A stretch of 64,000 nucleotides of DNA from Vibrio sp. LaRot3 (GCF_027587025.1 NZ_JAPPTI010000001.1:1116001-1180000); one strand, 5' to 3'; positions 38,869 to 49,486 are shown, numbered from the stretch's first letter. Notes: generated from the letters alone by a model not told the origin. A program made the numbers and translations.

Positions 38869-39426
38869 TTATTGGTGCTCTTCGCTTAGTAAATCATCTT
38901 TGGCTGCCATCAGGTATTGAGCCATTGACCAGTAAGTCAGTACCGTTGCGATATAAAGCGCACCATAACCTACCCAAATCATCCAATCGTCATAACGCCA
39001 GATCAGCACCCACAGTGCAAACATCTGTGCCAACGTTTTAAATTTACCAACCCATGAGACCGCCACACTTGCGCGTTTACCAATTTCTGCCATCCATTCA
39101 CGCAATGCTGAAATGATGATCTCACGGCCAATCATGGTCACCGCAGGAATAGTAATCCAGATAGAGTGGTAATGTTCGGTAATTAGAATCAGAGCCGTTG
39201 CCACCAGCACTTTATCAGCCACAGGGTCGATAAACGCACCAAAACGCGAGGTTTGGCCAAGCTTGCGCGCAAGCATACCATCTAACCAATCGGTAAAGCC
39301 TGCTACCCAAAACACCATTGCCGCTGCAAACGGAGCCCAGCTGTAAGGGAGATAAAAAACCACAACAAAAACTGGGATTAAGAACAGTCGGAGTAGTGAA
39401 AGAATGTTTGGGATATTGAAACGCAT
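38869..39426 (-). CDS. pgsA: Phosphatidylglycerophosphate synthase
   Basis: 185 residues with several membrane helices. The CDP-alcohol phosphotransferase motif D-x2-DG-x2-AR-x8-G-x3-D-x3-D is complete ([27 protein letters not shown]). It joins CDP-diacylglycerol and glycerol-3-phosphate, the committed step to phosphatidylglycerol and cardiolipin. It follows uvrC by 75 bases, in the conserved varA-uvrC-pgsA order. In E. coli the tRNAs come directly after pgsA; here a convergent 3-kb gene stands between. Confidence 0.95.
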   Translation of the reverse strand: MRFNIPNILSLLRLFLIPVFVVVFYLPYSWAPFAAAMVFWVAGFTDWLDGMLARKLGQTSRFGAFIDPVADKVLVATALILITEHYHSIWITIPAVTMIGREIIISALREWMAEIGKRASVAVSWVGKFKTLAQMFALWVLIWRYDDWMIWVGYGALYIATVLTYWSMAQYLMAAKDDLLSEEHQ

Positions 39427-39501
39427 AGTTATTTGGCTCTTATTGTTTGCGTATGCACTGTTTGCTGCCTAAAAACAGGCCCTTATGGTGCGGGATTTTT
39501 T

Positions 39502-41334
39502 CTATTGTTTCAATGCTTGATAAATGTTTTCTGCCAAAGATCGAGAGATACCAGGTACTTTGGCGATTTCTTCAACAGTCGCACGTTTTAGCTCTTGCAA
39601 TCCGCCCATATATTTCAATAGCGCTTGTCTGCGTTTTGGCCCTATACCTTCAATGCCTTCTATTGCACTGGTTCTACGCGTTTTTCCGCGTTTCGCTCGA
39701 TGTCCAGCAATGGCGTGATTATGGCTTTCATCACGGATATGTTGCATCAAATGCAGCGCTGGCGCATCACTTGGCAAATTAAACTCATCACCGTCAGTGG
39801 TAATCAAAGTTTCCAAACCTGGTTTGCGAGTCACACCTTTGGCAATACCAATCAAACGAGGACGCTTCGGCCAATCCCCCCAATATTGAGTGATGATCTC
39901 GTGTGCGCGGTTCAACTGCCCTTTACCGCCATCGATAAACACGATGTCTGGGATCTTATCAACATCCAACTGCTTGGAGTAACGACGCTCTAACGCCTGC
40001 CCCATCGCAGCATAATCATCACCACCAGTAATGCCAGTGATGTTGTAACGTCGATACTCTTGCCTTACTGGCCCTTCCTGATTAAACACCACACAAGACG
40101 CAATGGTACTTTCGCCCATGGTATGAGAGATATCAAAACATTCCATCCGATTGATCGAGTCCATCGCCAACAATTCCGTCAGCTCTTTAAAGCGCTGAGA
40201 GATGGTCATCTTATGATTAATCTTGGTCGTAATCGCTGTCAGGGCATTGGTATTAGAAAGCTTTAAGTAGCGGCCTCTTGTTCCGGTAGGATTCACATGG
40301 AAATGTACCTTTCGCCCTGCAATAGAGCTGAGCGCTTCTTGCAGCGATCCTGTGTCATCCAGCAAGCCCGAATTTAAGATAATACGGGTCGGCACAGTTC
40401 TCGCTTCGTTATGGCTCAAATAGTATTGGCTTAAGAAGGCATAGAACACCTCTTCCGAGGTGGTATTGTTGGGAATTTTAGGAAAATGGCTGCGACTGCC
40501 CAGCACCTTGCCTTGGCGAATCATCAATATATGAATACATGCGATGCCATTCTCTTGAGCAAAACCCAGAACATCCATATCGTCCATGCTATCTTCTGAG
40601 ACAAACTGCTGCTCTTGCACACGGCGGATGGCCTGAATTTGATCGCGAAACTTCGCTGCATCCTCAAATTTCAGCTGCTGGCTCGCCTGTTCCATCTTAT
40701 GCACTAGCGTCTCTAACACTTGCTTATCTTTGCCTTGCAAGAACAAGCGCACATAATCCACTAACTCTTGGTATTCAGCGTCTGAAATAATGCTGCTGAC
40801 ACACGGGCCTGCACAACGGCCAATCTGATACATCAAACAAGGACGCGTCCGATTGCTGTAAACCGTGTCTTCGCATTGACGAACAGGAAAGATTTTTTGA
40901 ATCAAGTGCAGTGTTTCTCGCACCGCTCCGGAATCAGGATATGGCCCGAAATACTCACCTTTACGACGTTTAGCGCCGCGGTGCATCGACAGTCTCGGGT
41001 GCTTGTGAACACTGACAAAGATGTAGGGGTAAGATTTATCATCACGCAGCAGAACATTGTACTTAGGCAAGTACTGCTTGATGTAGTTGTGTTCAAGGAT
41101 GAGCGCTTCTGTCTCGGTATGAGTTACCGTGACATCAATCTTATCAATATTACTGACCAGCGCGCGGGTCTTTTCACTGTCTACTTTGCTACGAAAGTAA
41201 CTGGAAAGGCGCTTTTTAAGATCTTTTGCTTTACCGACATAAATAACCACCGACTCGGCGTTATACATTCGATATACGCCGGGTTGGTTGGTTACCGTCT
41301 TTAAAAAAGCAGTTGAGTCAAAGGACAAACCCAC
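39502..41334 (-). CDS. uvrC: UvrABC excinuclease subunit C
   Basis: 610 residues, as in E. coli. An N-terminal GIY-YIG nuclease ([10 protein letters not shown] then [18 protein letters not shown]) cuts 3' of the lesion. A UVR domain (about 200-235) binds UvrB. The RNase H-like half ([26 protein letters not shown]) cuts 5'. A C-terminal helix-hairpin-helix pair ([28 protein letters not shown]) binds DNA. The start is GTG, overlapping the varA stop as TAGTG, so translation is coupled. Confidence 0.97.
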   Translation of the reverse strand: MGLSFDSTAFLKTVTNQPGVYRMYNAESVVIYVGKAKDLKKRLSSYFRSKVDSEKTRALVSNIDKIDVTVTHTETEALILEHNYIKQYLPKYNVLLRDDKSYPYIFVSVHKHPRLSMHRGAKRRKGEYFGPYPDSGAVRETLHLIQKIFPVRQCEDTVYSNRTRPCLMYQIGRCAGPCVSSIISDAEYQELVDYVRLFLQGKDKQVLETLVHKMEQASQQLKFEDAAKFRDQIQAIRRVQEQQFVSEDSMDDMDVLGFAQENGIACIHILMIRQGKVLGSRSHFPKIPNNTTSEEVFYAFLSQYYLSHNEARTVPTRIILNSGLLDDTGSLQEALSSIAGRKVHFHVNPTGTRGRYLKLSNTNALTAITTKINHKMTISQRFKELTELLAMDSINRMECFDISHTMGESTIASCVVFNQEGPVRQEYRRYNITGITGGDDYAAMGQALERRYSKQLDVDKIPDIVFIDGGKGQLNRAHEIITQYWGDWPKRPRLIGIAKGVTRKPGLETLITTDGDEFNLPSDAPALHLMQHIRDESHNHAIAGHRAKRGKTRRTSAIEGIEGIGPKRRQALLKYMGGLQELKRATVEEIAKVPGISRSLAENIYQALKQ

Positions 41335-41978
41335 TATAACGTCTCGGTATCTAGCATTCCATGTCGGATAGCAAGGTGCGTCAGTTCTACATCACCATTG
41401 ATATCGAGCTTAGCAAACAGTCGATAGCGATAGCTGTTCACTGTTTTCGGGCTCAGGCTTAGCTGTTCTGAAATATCAGTAACCTTTTGGCCTTTGGTTA
41501 TCATCATCATGATCTGCAACTCTCGCTCTGACAGATCGGCAAATGGATTTTCCGATGCTGGAGAGAATTGGCTTAGCGCCATCTGTTGAGCAATTTCAGG
41601 TGAAATGTAGCGTTGGCCGCTATTCACCACACGAATTGCATTGACCATTTCGTCAGGGCCAGCGCCTTTGGTTAAATAACCAGCAGCCCCAGCTTGCATC
41701 ACTTTAGTTGGAAACGGATTTTCCGTATGAACAGTTAAAACGATGATTTTTACATCTGGATTGAAACGCAGGATTTTTTTGGTCGCTTCTAAGCCACCGA
41801 TACCCGGCATATTCATATCCATCAAAATGACGTCAACATGATTGTTACGACACCATTTTACTGCATCTTCACCGCTTTCAGCTTCCCCTGCCACGTTCAT
41901 TCCACGGACGTCTTCAATAATACGTCGTATCCCTGTGCGAACCAGCTCGTGATCATCTACAAGGAAAACACTTATCAA
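41334..41978 (-). CDS. varA: VarA/UvrY/GacA response regulator
   Basis: 214 residues. A receiver with D54 (ILMDMNMPG) and K104 and a C-terminal LuxR-type helix-turn-helix ([25 protein letters not shown] ... [14 protein letters not shown]). It is the partner of the BarA/VarS kinase and activates Csr-sequestering small RNAs, which control virulence, quorum sensing and carbon flow in vibrios. The start is TTG with GGAG nine bases upstream, a low-efficiency start common for this gene. First gene of varA-uvrC-pgsA. Confidence 0.95.
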   Translation of the reverse strand: MISVFLVDDHELVRTGIRRIIEDVRGMNVAGEAESGEDAVKWCRNNHVDVILMDMNMPGIGGLEATKKILRFNPDVKIIVLTVHTENPFPTKVMQAGAAGYLTKGAGPDEMVNAIRVVNSGQRYISPEIAQQMALSQFSPASENPFADLSERELQIMMMITKGQKVTDISEQLSLSPKTVNSYRYRLFAKLDINGDVELTHLAIRHGMLDTETL

Positions 41979-42343
41979 ACTTGTATCTCCACACTTATTA
42001 ATTGGCTTGGCTCTGCACCTACCTGTTTAGGTAGATAACAATTCAGTTGCCTAGTTTAACCTAAAAATGAAAATTTCATTACTCCGAATATGTGCCGAAA
42101 CACAAAGTTTAGCAAGAACTAATTTTCACTTCTGACGCGTCAATTGCAAATATGCGACTAATCAATACGTTAGACGATATCACAAGTTTTCATTCATTTT
42201 GTGATTATTCAACTCGTTTAATTTCAACCGATGGATTGAAACTGAAACACTTTTCATTTATTTTTGCGCTTGGTGTTTTTTAAACGCCGAATTATAAATA
42301 TCAGCAGGTTTATGCTGGTTTTAATATAAATTAAGGATATGTT
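41979..42343. other. Divergent control region of varA and the DUF3015 gene
   Basis: 365 AT-rich bases. A good ribosome-binding site (AAGGATAT) ends it before the DUF3015 ATG. No terminator, RNA gene or clear palindromic operator is seen. Confidence 0.4.
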
Positions 42344-42829
42344 ATGAAAAAGCTTCTAGCGGTGGCTGCTCTAGCTGCAACTCTTCCAATGTCAAACATT
42401 GCTATGGCTGACCAAGACATCGGTTGTGGTCTAGGTACTATGGTTTTTGATGGTAAATCAGGCAAAGTATTCAAAGTACTAGGTGCTACTACTAACGGTA
42501 CTTCTGGTAACCAAACTTTCGGTATCACTTTCGGTACTCTTGGCTGTGACGGTAACGGTACTATCACGTCTTCTGAAAAACTTGCAATGTTCATCGACGG
42601 CAACATCGATAACCTAGCTCGCGACATCGCTAAAGGCGAAGGTGAGACTCTTGCAACTCTATCTGAAGTTTGGGGCGTACAAGAAGCAGACAAAGCAGCA
42701 TTCAACGCTCTAGCTCAAGAAAACTTCGCTGAAGTATTCAAGTCTGAAAACGTAACTTCTGAAGAAGTTTTCGCAAACCTAAACAACCTAGTTGCAGCTG
42801 ACGCTACACTAGCTGGTTACGCGATCTAA
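42344..42829 (+). CDS. DUF3015 exported protein
   Basis: 161 residues. A clean signal peptide is cleaved after NIAMA. The mature part begins DQDIGCGLGTMVFDGKSG, typical of DUF3015, and has a cysteine pair (C28, and C66 in TLGCDGNG). Codon use is very biased to major tRNAs, so it is probably abundant. A strong terminator follows. Function of the family is unknown; it often lies next to a DUF4105 gene, as here. Confidence 0.8.
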   Translation: MKKLLAVAALAATLPMSNIAMADQDIGCGLGTMVFDGKSGKVFKVLGATTNGTSGNQTFGITFGTLGCDGNGTITSSEKLAMFIDGNIDNLARDIAKGEGETLATLSEVWGVQEADKAAFNALAQENFAEVFKSENVTSEEVFANLNNLVAADATLAGYAI

Positions 42830-42850
42830 TTGAATTTCGGTTCAATTAAG

Positions 42851-42877
42851 AAAGTGCCCTTTTTAGGGCACTTTTTT
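42851..42877 (+). terminator. Terminator of the DUF3015 gene
   Basis: AAAGTGCCCT / AGGGCACTTT stem with a T-run, 22 bases past the stop. Confidence 0.9.
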
Positions 42878-42957
42878 CGTTCTGATTTAGCGTCAATAGG
42901 CAATGGCTTTCATTTATTAAAACTTTTGCCTATTCACACTGATACTCACGGAATTGA

Positions 42958-44808
42958 ATGAACTATTCTGCTCTCTCTAAAGCCCTACTGTTAAGTTGCG
43001 GCTGGACACTCTCTTCACTCGCTCAAGCTGCTTCGTTTGATGTCGAACAGCTTGCCGAAGATAACTATTGGCTTAAGCTTGGTCATTACCTACCCGCAAC
43101 GCTTTCTAGCTATAAAAGTACCGTTGATAGCGAAGCTTTCTTTCTTGCAGAAAACGGCAAAACTTCACCTCAAGCAGAACTTCAAGCCACCATCGAGGCG
43201 CTATATCAAACCGATGAGCCATTGGCTCAAGTTGCACGATGTGAATTCCCTGCGCGTTACACTTGGTTGGAATCAAAACAAGGCCGAATCGCTAAATTGA
43301 ACTGTGAAGAGCTCGATACATGGCGTGAAGTACTTGACCCAGAGGGAATGACTCTCGTTTTTCCGACCGCGTTTATGAACAACCCTTCATCGATGTTTGG
43401 CCATTCCCTACTTAGAATTGACGCCAAAGATCAAACTCGCCACAAAGAGTTGGTAGCGTTTGCGATTAACTTTGCGGCGGAGCCGGAAACTCAAGACAAC
43501 GCTGCGCTGTATGCCATCAAAGGTCTCGTTGGTAGCTACCCGGGTCGTTTCACCGTGATGCCGTACTACCGAAAGGTTCGTGAGTACAACGATATTGAAT
43601 CGAGAGATATCTGGGAGTACAAACTCAAACTGAATGAACAAGAGGTTGAGCGAGTGCTACTGCACTTATGGGAAATGCAAAAAGCTGAGTTCGACTACTA
43701 CTTCCTAGATGAAAACTGTTCATATCAATTGCTTGGACTACTTGAGCTAGCACGTGAGGATATCCAGCTTGTTGACCAGTTCCCAATGCATGCCATCCCG
43801 TCAGATACCGTTGAAGCGCTAAGCAATGCAGGGTTGATTGAACCACCAAAATATCGCGAATCATTTGGCACACGCTTGTTGCACCAAGCGAATGAAATCG
43901 ACCAAACCCTATTTGATGCCGCGATTGCAGCAAAGCAAGGTGATTTCCCATCACCAGAACAATACAGTGAAGAACAGCGCGCTGCTATTTTGGAATTTGC
44001 CTACGAATGGCTTAACTTTGAACTTTATGACTTAGGCTTAGAACGCGATCCAACCGCGAAAAGACTCACAGAGCTACTCTACCAACGCAGCCGAATAAAA
44101 GTTGATTCGCCGTTTTCACCGGTTCCACAGCCCGAAGTTTCTCCAGAGCAAGGCCATGCCTCAGCTCGCGCAGGTCTAAGTTACCAATACAGTGATAACT
44201 ACCAAGACAAAGCGACTTTAGAGTGGCGCATCGCGTATCATGACCTGCTTGATTCACAGCAAGGCTTTATTCCTGGTGCTAAAATCAGCTTCCTCGATAC
44301 TCAAATCAGTGTTGATGAAGAAGGAACAAGCCGCTTTGACCGCCTTTATCTTATAGACGCCATGGCACTGGCCCCAAGCAATCGCGTTTTCGATAGTCTT
44401 GCGTGGAATGCTCGTGTAGGTTACGACCGCATGCCAAACGAAGGTAAGATGGCAAGCCGATGGTTTGGCCAAGGCGGCTATGGTAAAGCGTGGGGCGATG
44501 CCCAATCACTCCATTTTTACGGCCTACTCTCCGCTGAAATCAGTGGCGGCGAGCTCACTGGCTACCAAGCAACATTTGGTGCAGGTGTCGAAGCGGGCGT
44601 GGTAATGCAAGTTGGTGATAATCATCGACTCGGTTTAGAAGGCCAATACCTCGCTCTCGCCGACTCTGACGCAGACCAAAATGCAAAAGCGACGGCTAGT
44701 TGGCATTGGAGTTTGAACCGCAATGTGGCGCTAAGAAGCCAAGTAAGCTATTTGCATTGGGGCGAAGAAGAAGTAACCGCTAAACTCACTGGCTATATTT
44801 ACTTTTAA
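42958..44808 (+). CDS. DUF4105 (Lnb-type) envelope protein
   Basis: 616 residues with a signal peptide ending near SLAQA. The central part has the DUF4105 hallmarks (MNNPSSMFGHSLLRIDAKD, FDYYFLDENCSYQLLGLLELA), a papain-like Cys/His fold. The C-terminal 220 residues alternate aromatic and polar residues and end in LTGYIYF, a beta-barrel-like outer-membrane ending. It has its own start after the DUF3015 terminator and ends in a terminator. Probably an outer-membrane protein with a periplasmic hydrolase-like domain; activity unknown. Confidence 0.75.
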   Translation: MNYSALSKALLLSCGWTLSSLAQAASFDVEQLAEDNYWLKLGHYLPATLSSYKSTVDSEAFFLAENGKTSPQAELQATIEALYQTDEPLAQVARCEFPARYTWLESKQGRIAKLNCEELDTWREVLDPEGMTLVFPTAFMNNPSSMFGHSLLRIDAKDQTRHKELVAFAINFAAEPETQDNAALYAIKGLVGSYPGRFTVMPYYRKVREYNDIESRDIWEYKLKLNEQEVERVLLHLWEMQKAEFDYYFLDENCSYQLLGLLELAREDIQLVDQFPMHAIPSDTVEALSNAGLIEPPKYRESFGTRLLHQANEIDQTLFDAAIAAKQGDFPSPEQYSEEQRAAILEFAYEWLNFELYDLGLERDPTAKRLTELLYQRSRIKVDSPFSPVPQPEVSPEQGHASARAGLSYQYSDNYQDKATLEWRIAYHDLLDSQQGFIPGAKISFLDTQISVDEEGTSRFDRLYLIDAMALAPSNRVFDSLAWNARVGYDRMPNEGKMASRWFGQGGYGKAWGDAQSLHFYGLLSAEISGGELTGYQATFGAGVEAGVVMQVGDNHRLGLEGQYLALADSDADQNAKATASWHWSLNRNVALRSQVSYLHWGEEEVTAKLTGYIYF

Positions 44809-44825
44809 CCCCTTGCTAGAATAAG

Positions 44826-44854
44826 AGAGCGGATGTCACATCCGCTCTTTTCTT
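44826..44854 (+). terminator. Terminator of the DUF4105 gene
   Basis: A perfect 10-base stem AGAGCGGATG / CATCCGCTCT with a 3-base loop and a T-rich tail. It covers the ATG at 44833, which helps rule that codon out as the polB start. Confidence 0.88.
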
Positions 44855-44889
44855 TTTTGGCTCTGCCACTTTGCTCCAAGGACTTTTCG

Positions 44890-47253
44890 TTGACTATTCA
44901 ACAAGGCTTTTTGCTGACTCGCCAAACTCGTGACGTTTCTGGCACGACACAAATTGAACTTTGGCTCACCACTGACAATGGGCCAACTCAGCTGCTGATC
45001 AACGAAGAAAAGCCAGTGTTTTTTATTGCTCAATCGCAACATGAAAGCGCTCAAGCCATTGCCAAACAGCATTCAATATCCGCAGAGTTTAAAACTTTAC
45101 CGCTACAGCACTTTGACCAAACACCGCTCACGGCCTGTTACACCAAAACTATCCGCCAATCTCAGCAGCTGGCAGAGCGATTGTTACAACACGATATTGT
45201 CAGCTACGAAAACGATATTCGTCTTGCTGATCGCTACTTAATGGAGCGCTTTATTCAGGGCGGTATCGAGTTCACTGGTCAGCACCACGCGATGCCTCGA
45301 TATCATCGCTTTCAGCAAAGCCAATGCCGAAAATCGGACTACACACCAACACTTAATGTGGTTTCGCTGGACATCGAATGCTCAGAAAAAGGTATTTTGT
45401 ACTCAATTGGACTCGATAGCCCAATGGATAGCCGGGTCATTATGGTTGGCGAAGAGCAACCTTGTGATACTAAAGTTGAGTGGGTAGCCAACGAGACACA
45501 ACTATTACGAGCAATGATGGCTTGGTTTGAACAATTTGACCCTGATGTCATCATTGGTTGGAACGTAATCGACTTTGATTTCCGCTTACTGCATAAACGA
45601 GCTGAATTTCATCAGATGAAATTGATTCTTGGCCGCGGGCAGCAAGCAAGCTTTTTTCGAACCTCCAACACAACCCAGCAAGCTTTTATCTCTATACCGG
45701 GCCGAGTAGTGATGGATGGCATTGATACACTCAAAACCGCCACTTATCACTTTCGCAGTTGGTCACTAGAGGCGGTTTCTCAAGAATTATTAGGTGAAGG
45801 TAAACAAATCCACAATGTGCATGACCGAATGGATGAAATCAATCAGATGTTCCGTCACGACAAACCTTCACTGGCAAAATACAATCTGCAAGATTGCGTG
45901 TTGGTAAATAAGATATTTGCCCACACTCATCTGATTGAATTTGCCATCGAGCGTTCTAAATTAACCGGCGTTGAACTCGACCGTATTGGAGGTTCAGTCG
46001 CCGCTTTCACCAATTTGTACTTACCTCGCTTACATCGCGCGGGCTACATTGCACCCAATTTACATCCAGAAAACTGGCTCGCTAGCCCGGGCGGCTATGT
46101 GATGGATTCTATTCCAAACCTCTATAATTCAGTGTTGGTGCTTGATTTCAAAAGCCTTTACCCTTCGATCATACGCTCGTTTCTTATTGACCCAATGGGG
46201 CTAATTGAAGGGCTCAAGCTCGAACTCGGCCAAGATGAAAATCAAGCCGTTGCAGGCTTTCGAGGAGGACAATTTCATCGCACGAAGCACTTCTTACCAG
46301 AAATGATCGAAAAGCTTTGGGCGGCGCGGGATGTAGCGAAAAAGAACAACGAAAAGGCCTTTTCTCAGGCGATAAAAATCATCATGAACTCTTTTTACGG
46401 CGTACTCGGTTCATCAGGTTGCCGCTTTTTTGATACGCGCCTTGCTTCTAGCATCACTATGCGCGGGCATGAGATCATGAAACAAACTAAGCGGCTGATT
46501 GAGCAAAAAGGTTATCAAGTTATCTATGGCGATACCGACTCCACCTTTGTATCGCTAAATGGAAGCTACGACCAAGCTCAAGCTGATGAGATCGGTCATG
46601 CTTTGGTTAAAGATATCAACCAATGGTGGACAACTCACCTTCGTGAAGAATACAACCTCGCCTCCATTCTCGAACTTGAATACGAAACCCACTATAAGAA
46701 GTTTTTGATGCCAACTATTCGCGGCCAAGAAACGGGGTCGAAAAAACGTTATGCAGGCTTGATTGGTGATGGCGATTCAGAGCGACTGATCTTCAAAGGG
46801 TTAGAAAGTGCCCGAACAGACTGGACGCCACTGGCGCAAACTTTTCAGCAGAAACTGTACCGGATGGTATTTCACGGTGAAAACCCGAGCCAGTACGTGC
46901 GCGATTTTGTCGAAAAAACGTTAGCAGGTGAGTTTGATGATCAATTGGTTTATCAAAAGCGCCTACGACGCAAACTGCATGATTACCAGAAGAATGTGCC
47001 ACCGCAGGTACGTGCCGCGCGTATGGCAGATGAGATCAACAGCAAACTAGGAAGACCTCTGCAATATCAAAACAAAGGCCGTATCGAATACCTGATTACC
47101 ATTAATGGGCCAGAGCCGAAAGACTACTTAAAGAGCGCCATCGACTATCAACACTACATCGATAAACAGCTTAAGCCGGTTGCCGAAGCGATTCTTCCGT
47201 TTGTAGGAATAGACTTTAAAACGCTTAGTGAGCCTCAGTTAGGCTTGTTCTAA
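44890..47253 (+). CDS. polB: DNA polymerase II
   Basis: 787 residues from the chosen start, close to E. coli Pol II (783). Family B polymerase with a 3'-5' exonuclease (SLDIECSEKG; YNLQDC) and polymerase motifs A (DFKSLYPSIIRSF), B (KIIMNSFYGVLGS) and C (YGDTDSTFV). It acts in lesion bypass and replication restart. An open frame starts at ATG 44833 inside the preceding terminator hairpin; TTG 44890 has AAGGA seven bases upstream and gives the family length, so I chose it. The 3' end overlaps the convergent EAL gene by 15 bases. A SOS box was not found. Confidence 0.93.
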   Translation: MTIQQGFLLTRQTRDVSGTTQIELWLTTDNGPTQLLINEEKPVFFIAQSQHESAQAIAKQHSISAEFKTLPLQHFDQTPLTACYTKTIRQSQQLAERLLQHDIVSYENDIRLADRYLMERFIQGGIEFTGQHHAMPRYHRFQQSQCRKSDYTPTLNVVSLDIECSEKGILYSIGLDSPMDSRVIMVGEEQPCDTKVEWVANETQLLRAMMAWFEQFDPDVIIGWNVIDFDFRLLHKRAEFHQMKLILGRGQQASFFRTSNTTQQAFISIPGRVVMDGIDTLKTATYHFRSWSLEAVSQELLGEGKQIHNVHDRMDEINQMFRHDKPSLAKYNLQDCVLVNKIFAHTHLIEFAIERSKLTGVELDRIGGSVAAFTNLYLPRLHRAGYIAPNLHPENWLASPGGYVMDSIPNLYNSVLVLDFKSLYPSIIRSFLIDPMGLIEGLKLELGQDENQAVAGFRGGQFHRTKHFLPEMIEKLWAARDVAKKNNEKAFSQAIKIIMNSFYGVLGSSGCRFFDTRLASSITMRGHEIMKQTKRLIEQKGYQVIYGDTDSTFVSLNGSYDQAQADEIGHALVKDINQWWTTHLREEYNLASILELEYETHYKKFLMPTIRGQETGSKKRYAGLIGDGDSERLIFKGLESARTDWTPLAQTFQQKLYRMVFHGENPSQYVRDFVEKTLAGEFDDQLVYQKRLRRKLHDYQKNVPPQVRAARMADEINSKLGRPLQYQNKGRIEYLITINGPEPKDYLKSAIDYQHYIDKQLKPVAEAILPFVGIDFKTLSEPQLGLF

Positions 47254-49296
47254 TGGCTCTTCTCGGCTTTTACGCTGAGTGACGTAATGACGCAGTTGAG
47301 CCAATGGCATTGATTTACTGAAATACCAGCCTTGAATCGCTAAATGATTTCGCAGAGGAATACGCTCTAGCTGAGCCTCAGTTTCAACCCCTTCAACCAC
47401 TACCGCCAAATTGAGGTCTTGCGCCACGCTGATCAAGCCATTAAACACCTTTTGCCCTTTGGTGTTTTCAATGGCACTGATGAAACTGCGGTCAATTTTA
47501 ATTGCATCCACATCGAACATGGTTAGATAGCTGAGCGAAGAGAAACCTGAGCCAAAGTCATCGATATAAACCTTAGCGCCAACCTTATGCAGCGCATGCA
47601 AAGATTTGGTTACTCGCTCTTTATCTTTAAGTAGTGTTTCCTCGGTAATCTCAACATGAACATACTCACCCACTCGGCTGATATAAGCGGCCAGTTGCTG
47701 CATCAAATCTTCATCTAATAACGTTTCTGGTGTTAGGTTAACGCTGGTTGGTACAGCCCAGCCCTCCGCCATCGCTATTTTGATATCATGCACAACTTGA
47801 ATCACCGCCCAGCGGTCAATGTCTTTCATTAAACCCGCTTGTTCAAACCACGGTAGGAATGCACCTGGGTATTCGATATTCCCTTGTGCGTCTACCGAAC
47901 GAATCAATGCTTCACACCCCATCACTTGGCCGGTAACACGACATATTTGCGGCTGATACTCCATGCAAAATTCTTTGTCGCTAAAGCTATGCAGTTTTTG
48001 CTCTAAGGTCTGTTGTTTGTGGCTCTGATTCACGATTTTAGTTACGCGATCATCGCTTAACGTCAGCGCTTCCTCATGACGGCGAGAATAAGTGGTATCT
48101 AGCGATGAGAATAATATGGTTTTGTTACTGGTGGTGCGGTTAAGCGACAACACAAAAGGGGCATATACTAGCAGTGACACGCCAATATTCACCAATTGTA
48201 AGAGGCTCGCGTTTAGGTCACCTTGCGTCACAATCCAAGCGTTTACGAATACGGGACTACTAAATGGCATTCCGGTTACAGGCGCAGCGACCCAACCTAA
48301 ACTTATCGCAAAATACGCCACGATGGTGTTTGCAACCGGAGCCAGAGCAAACGGAATGAACAAGCGCGGGTTGAAAATAATCGGTAAGCCAAACAGAAGA
48401 ACTTCATTAATATTGAGTAAGCCAAGAGGCAAGCTAGCAATCGCGATTAAACGGTACGCGCGGTTATTACTAAACAGCAATAAGGCAAAGCTCAAACCCA
48501 AAGTCGCACCTGCGCCACCCAAAAAGGTAAACACGGCCATAAACGAATGGTTTACGAAACTGTTAGTCACGCCCGTCGTCAAAATCTCATGGTTTGCGAC
48601 TTCGACAGCGCCTTGGAGAATGTCTACCCATGGCAACAAGGCGTAGTAGCCATGAATACCAAAAAACCATAAGGATGAGTTAACCATCGCAAACAACACG
48701 CCAAACTCTAGCGGTGATTCGCTGTAGCTAACCGTAAACAAATTAAGAATGTGGCTTGCTTCGATCAAAAAGATAATCGATGCGTTGATTGACATCACCA
48801 ACACACCCACAATCAGGGTCGGTAAAATAAGGTTGAGGGATTCTTTTACAATGCGCCCAAGGTGATTATTGGTCACAAATTTCATCCAACGTATTTTGTA
48901 CAAGTACGCGATCAAGGGAACGGCATAGAGCGGCGTGACCATCGAAATGATGAGTTCAAAAACAACTGTGCTACCTGTAAAACTGAATAATTGGTTAAAA
49001 AGGGCTAGATAGACAATTGAGACTAGAGCAATAGGCGGTCTGGGCAATCGCCATCGCATCGCTAAGATAAATGCGAGCGCGGCGGTTAATAAAACGGGAA
49101 AGAGGTCATTTACGAAGTAGTAAAGCTCGAACAACACTTTGACCCAAGGTTCGTCCCTTCCAAGAACAAACTCTCCGATCGAGGCAACAAATAAAATCAA
49201 TGACAAGATCATTAAGCAAGGCAAAATCCATAGCAGCCCTTCTCGAATGGCTTGCAATTGGGAGGTCATTGCTTGGTGGAGTTTTTTTACGCTCAT
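47239..49296 (-). CDS. PTS EIIC permease fused to an EAL phosphodiesterase
   Basis: 685 residues. Residues 1-395 are a membrane EIIC of the lactose/cellobiose type, with about ten helices and motifs FGIHGYYALLP and LLNINEVLLFGLPIIFNP. Residues 430-680 are an EAL domain with intact residues: CEALIRS, NLTPETL, EITEETL, DDFGSGFSSLS, KIDRSFI and EGVET. There are no EIIA or EIIB domains, so it probably senses a sugar or the PTS state rather than phosphorylating sugar, and cleaves c-di-GMP in response. Proteins of this form occur in other vibrios. It is monocistronic. Confidence 0.87.
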   Translation of the reverse strand: MSVKKLHQAMTSQLQAIREGLLWILPCLMILSLILFVASIGEFVLGRDEPWVKVLFELYYFVNDLFPVLLTAALAFILAMRWRLPRPPIALVSIVYLALFNQLFSFTGSTVVFELIISMVTPLYAVPLIAYLYKIRWMKFVTNNHLGRIVKESLNLILPTLIVGVLVMSINASIIFLIEASHILNLFTVSYSESPLEFGVLFAMVNSSLWFFGIHGYYALLPWVDILQGAVEVANHEILTTGVTNSFVNHSFMAVFTFLGGAGATLGLSFALLLFSNNRAYRLIAIASLPLGLLNINEVLLFGLPIIFNPRLFIPFALAPVANTIVAYFAISLGWVAAPVTGMPFSSPVFVNAWIVTQGDLNASLLQLVNIGVSLLVYAPFVLSLNRTTSNKTILFSSLDTTYSRRHEEALTLSDDRVTKIVNQSHKQQTLEQKLHSFSDKEFCMEYQPQICRVTGQVMGCEALIRSVDAQGNIEYPGAFLPWFEQAGLMKDIDRWAVIQVVHDIKIAMAEGWAVPTSVNLTPETLLDEDLMQQLAAYISRVGEYVHVEITEETLLKDKERVTKSLHALHKVGAKVYIDDFGSGFSSLSYLTMFDVDAIKIDRSFISAIENTKGQKVFNGLISVAQDLNLAVVVEGVETEAQLERIPLRNHLAIQGWYFSKSMPLAQLRHYVTQRKSREEPLEQA

Positions 49297-49486
49297 AAAC
49301 GAAATAACCGCGGCTCCATTTCAAACTAGAATATTAAGAAATTATTATAATCTTGATAATAAAACAAAATTTCTGACGCGGTTGTGAGGCAGGTCAATTT
49401 AAGTACAGATTTAGGGAATGGCATTTTATATTGATAGAAAGCACAAATCTAAGCTGTTGATCTGTGCTACGAGTGAATAAACCGAA

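Noticed and set aside
44833..44889. N-terminal extension of polB from ATG 44833
   Set aside because: The ATG is inside a perfect terminator hairpin and lacks a ribosome-binding site; TTG 44890 fits the family length.
47254..49296. Functional sugar transport by the EIIC-EAL protein
   Set aside because: No EIIA or EIIB domain or gene is linked, so uptake with phosphorylation cannot be supported.
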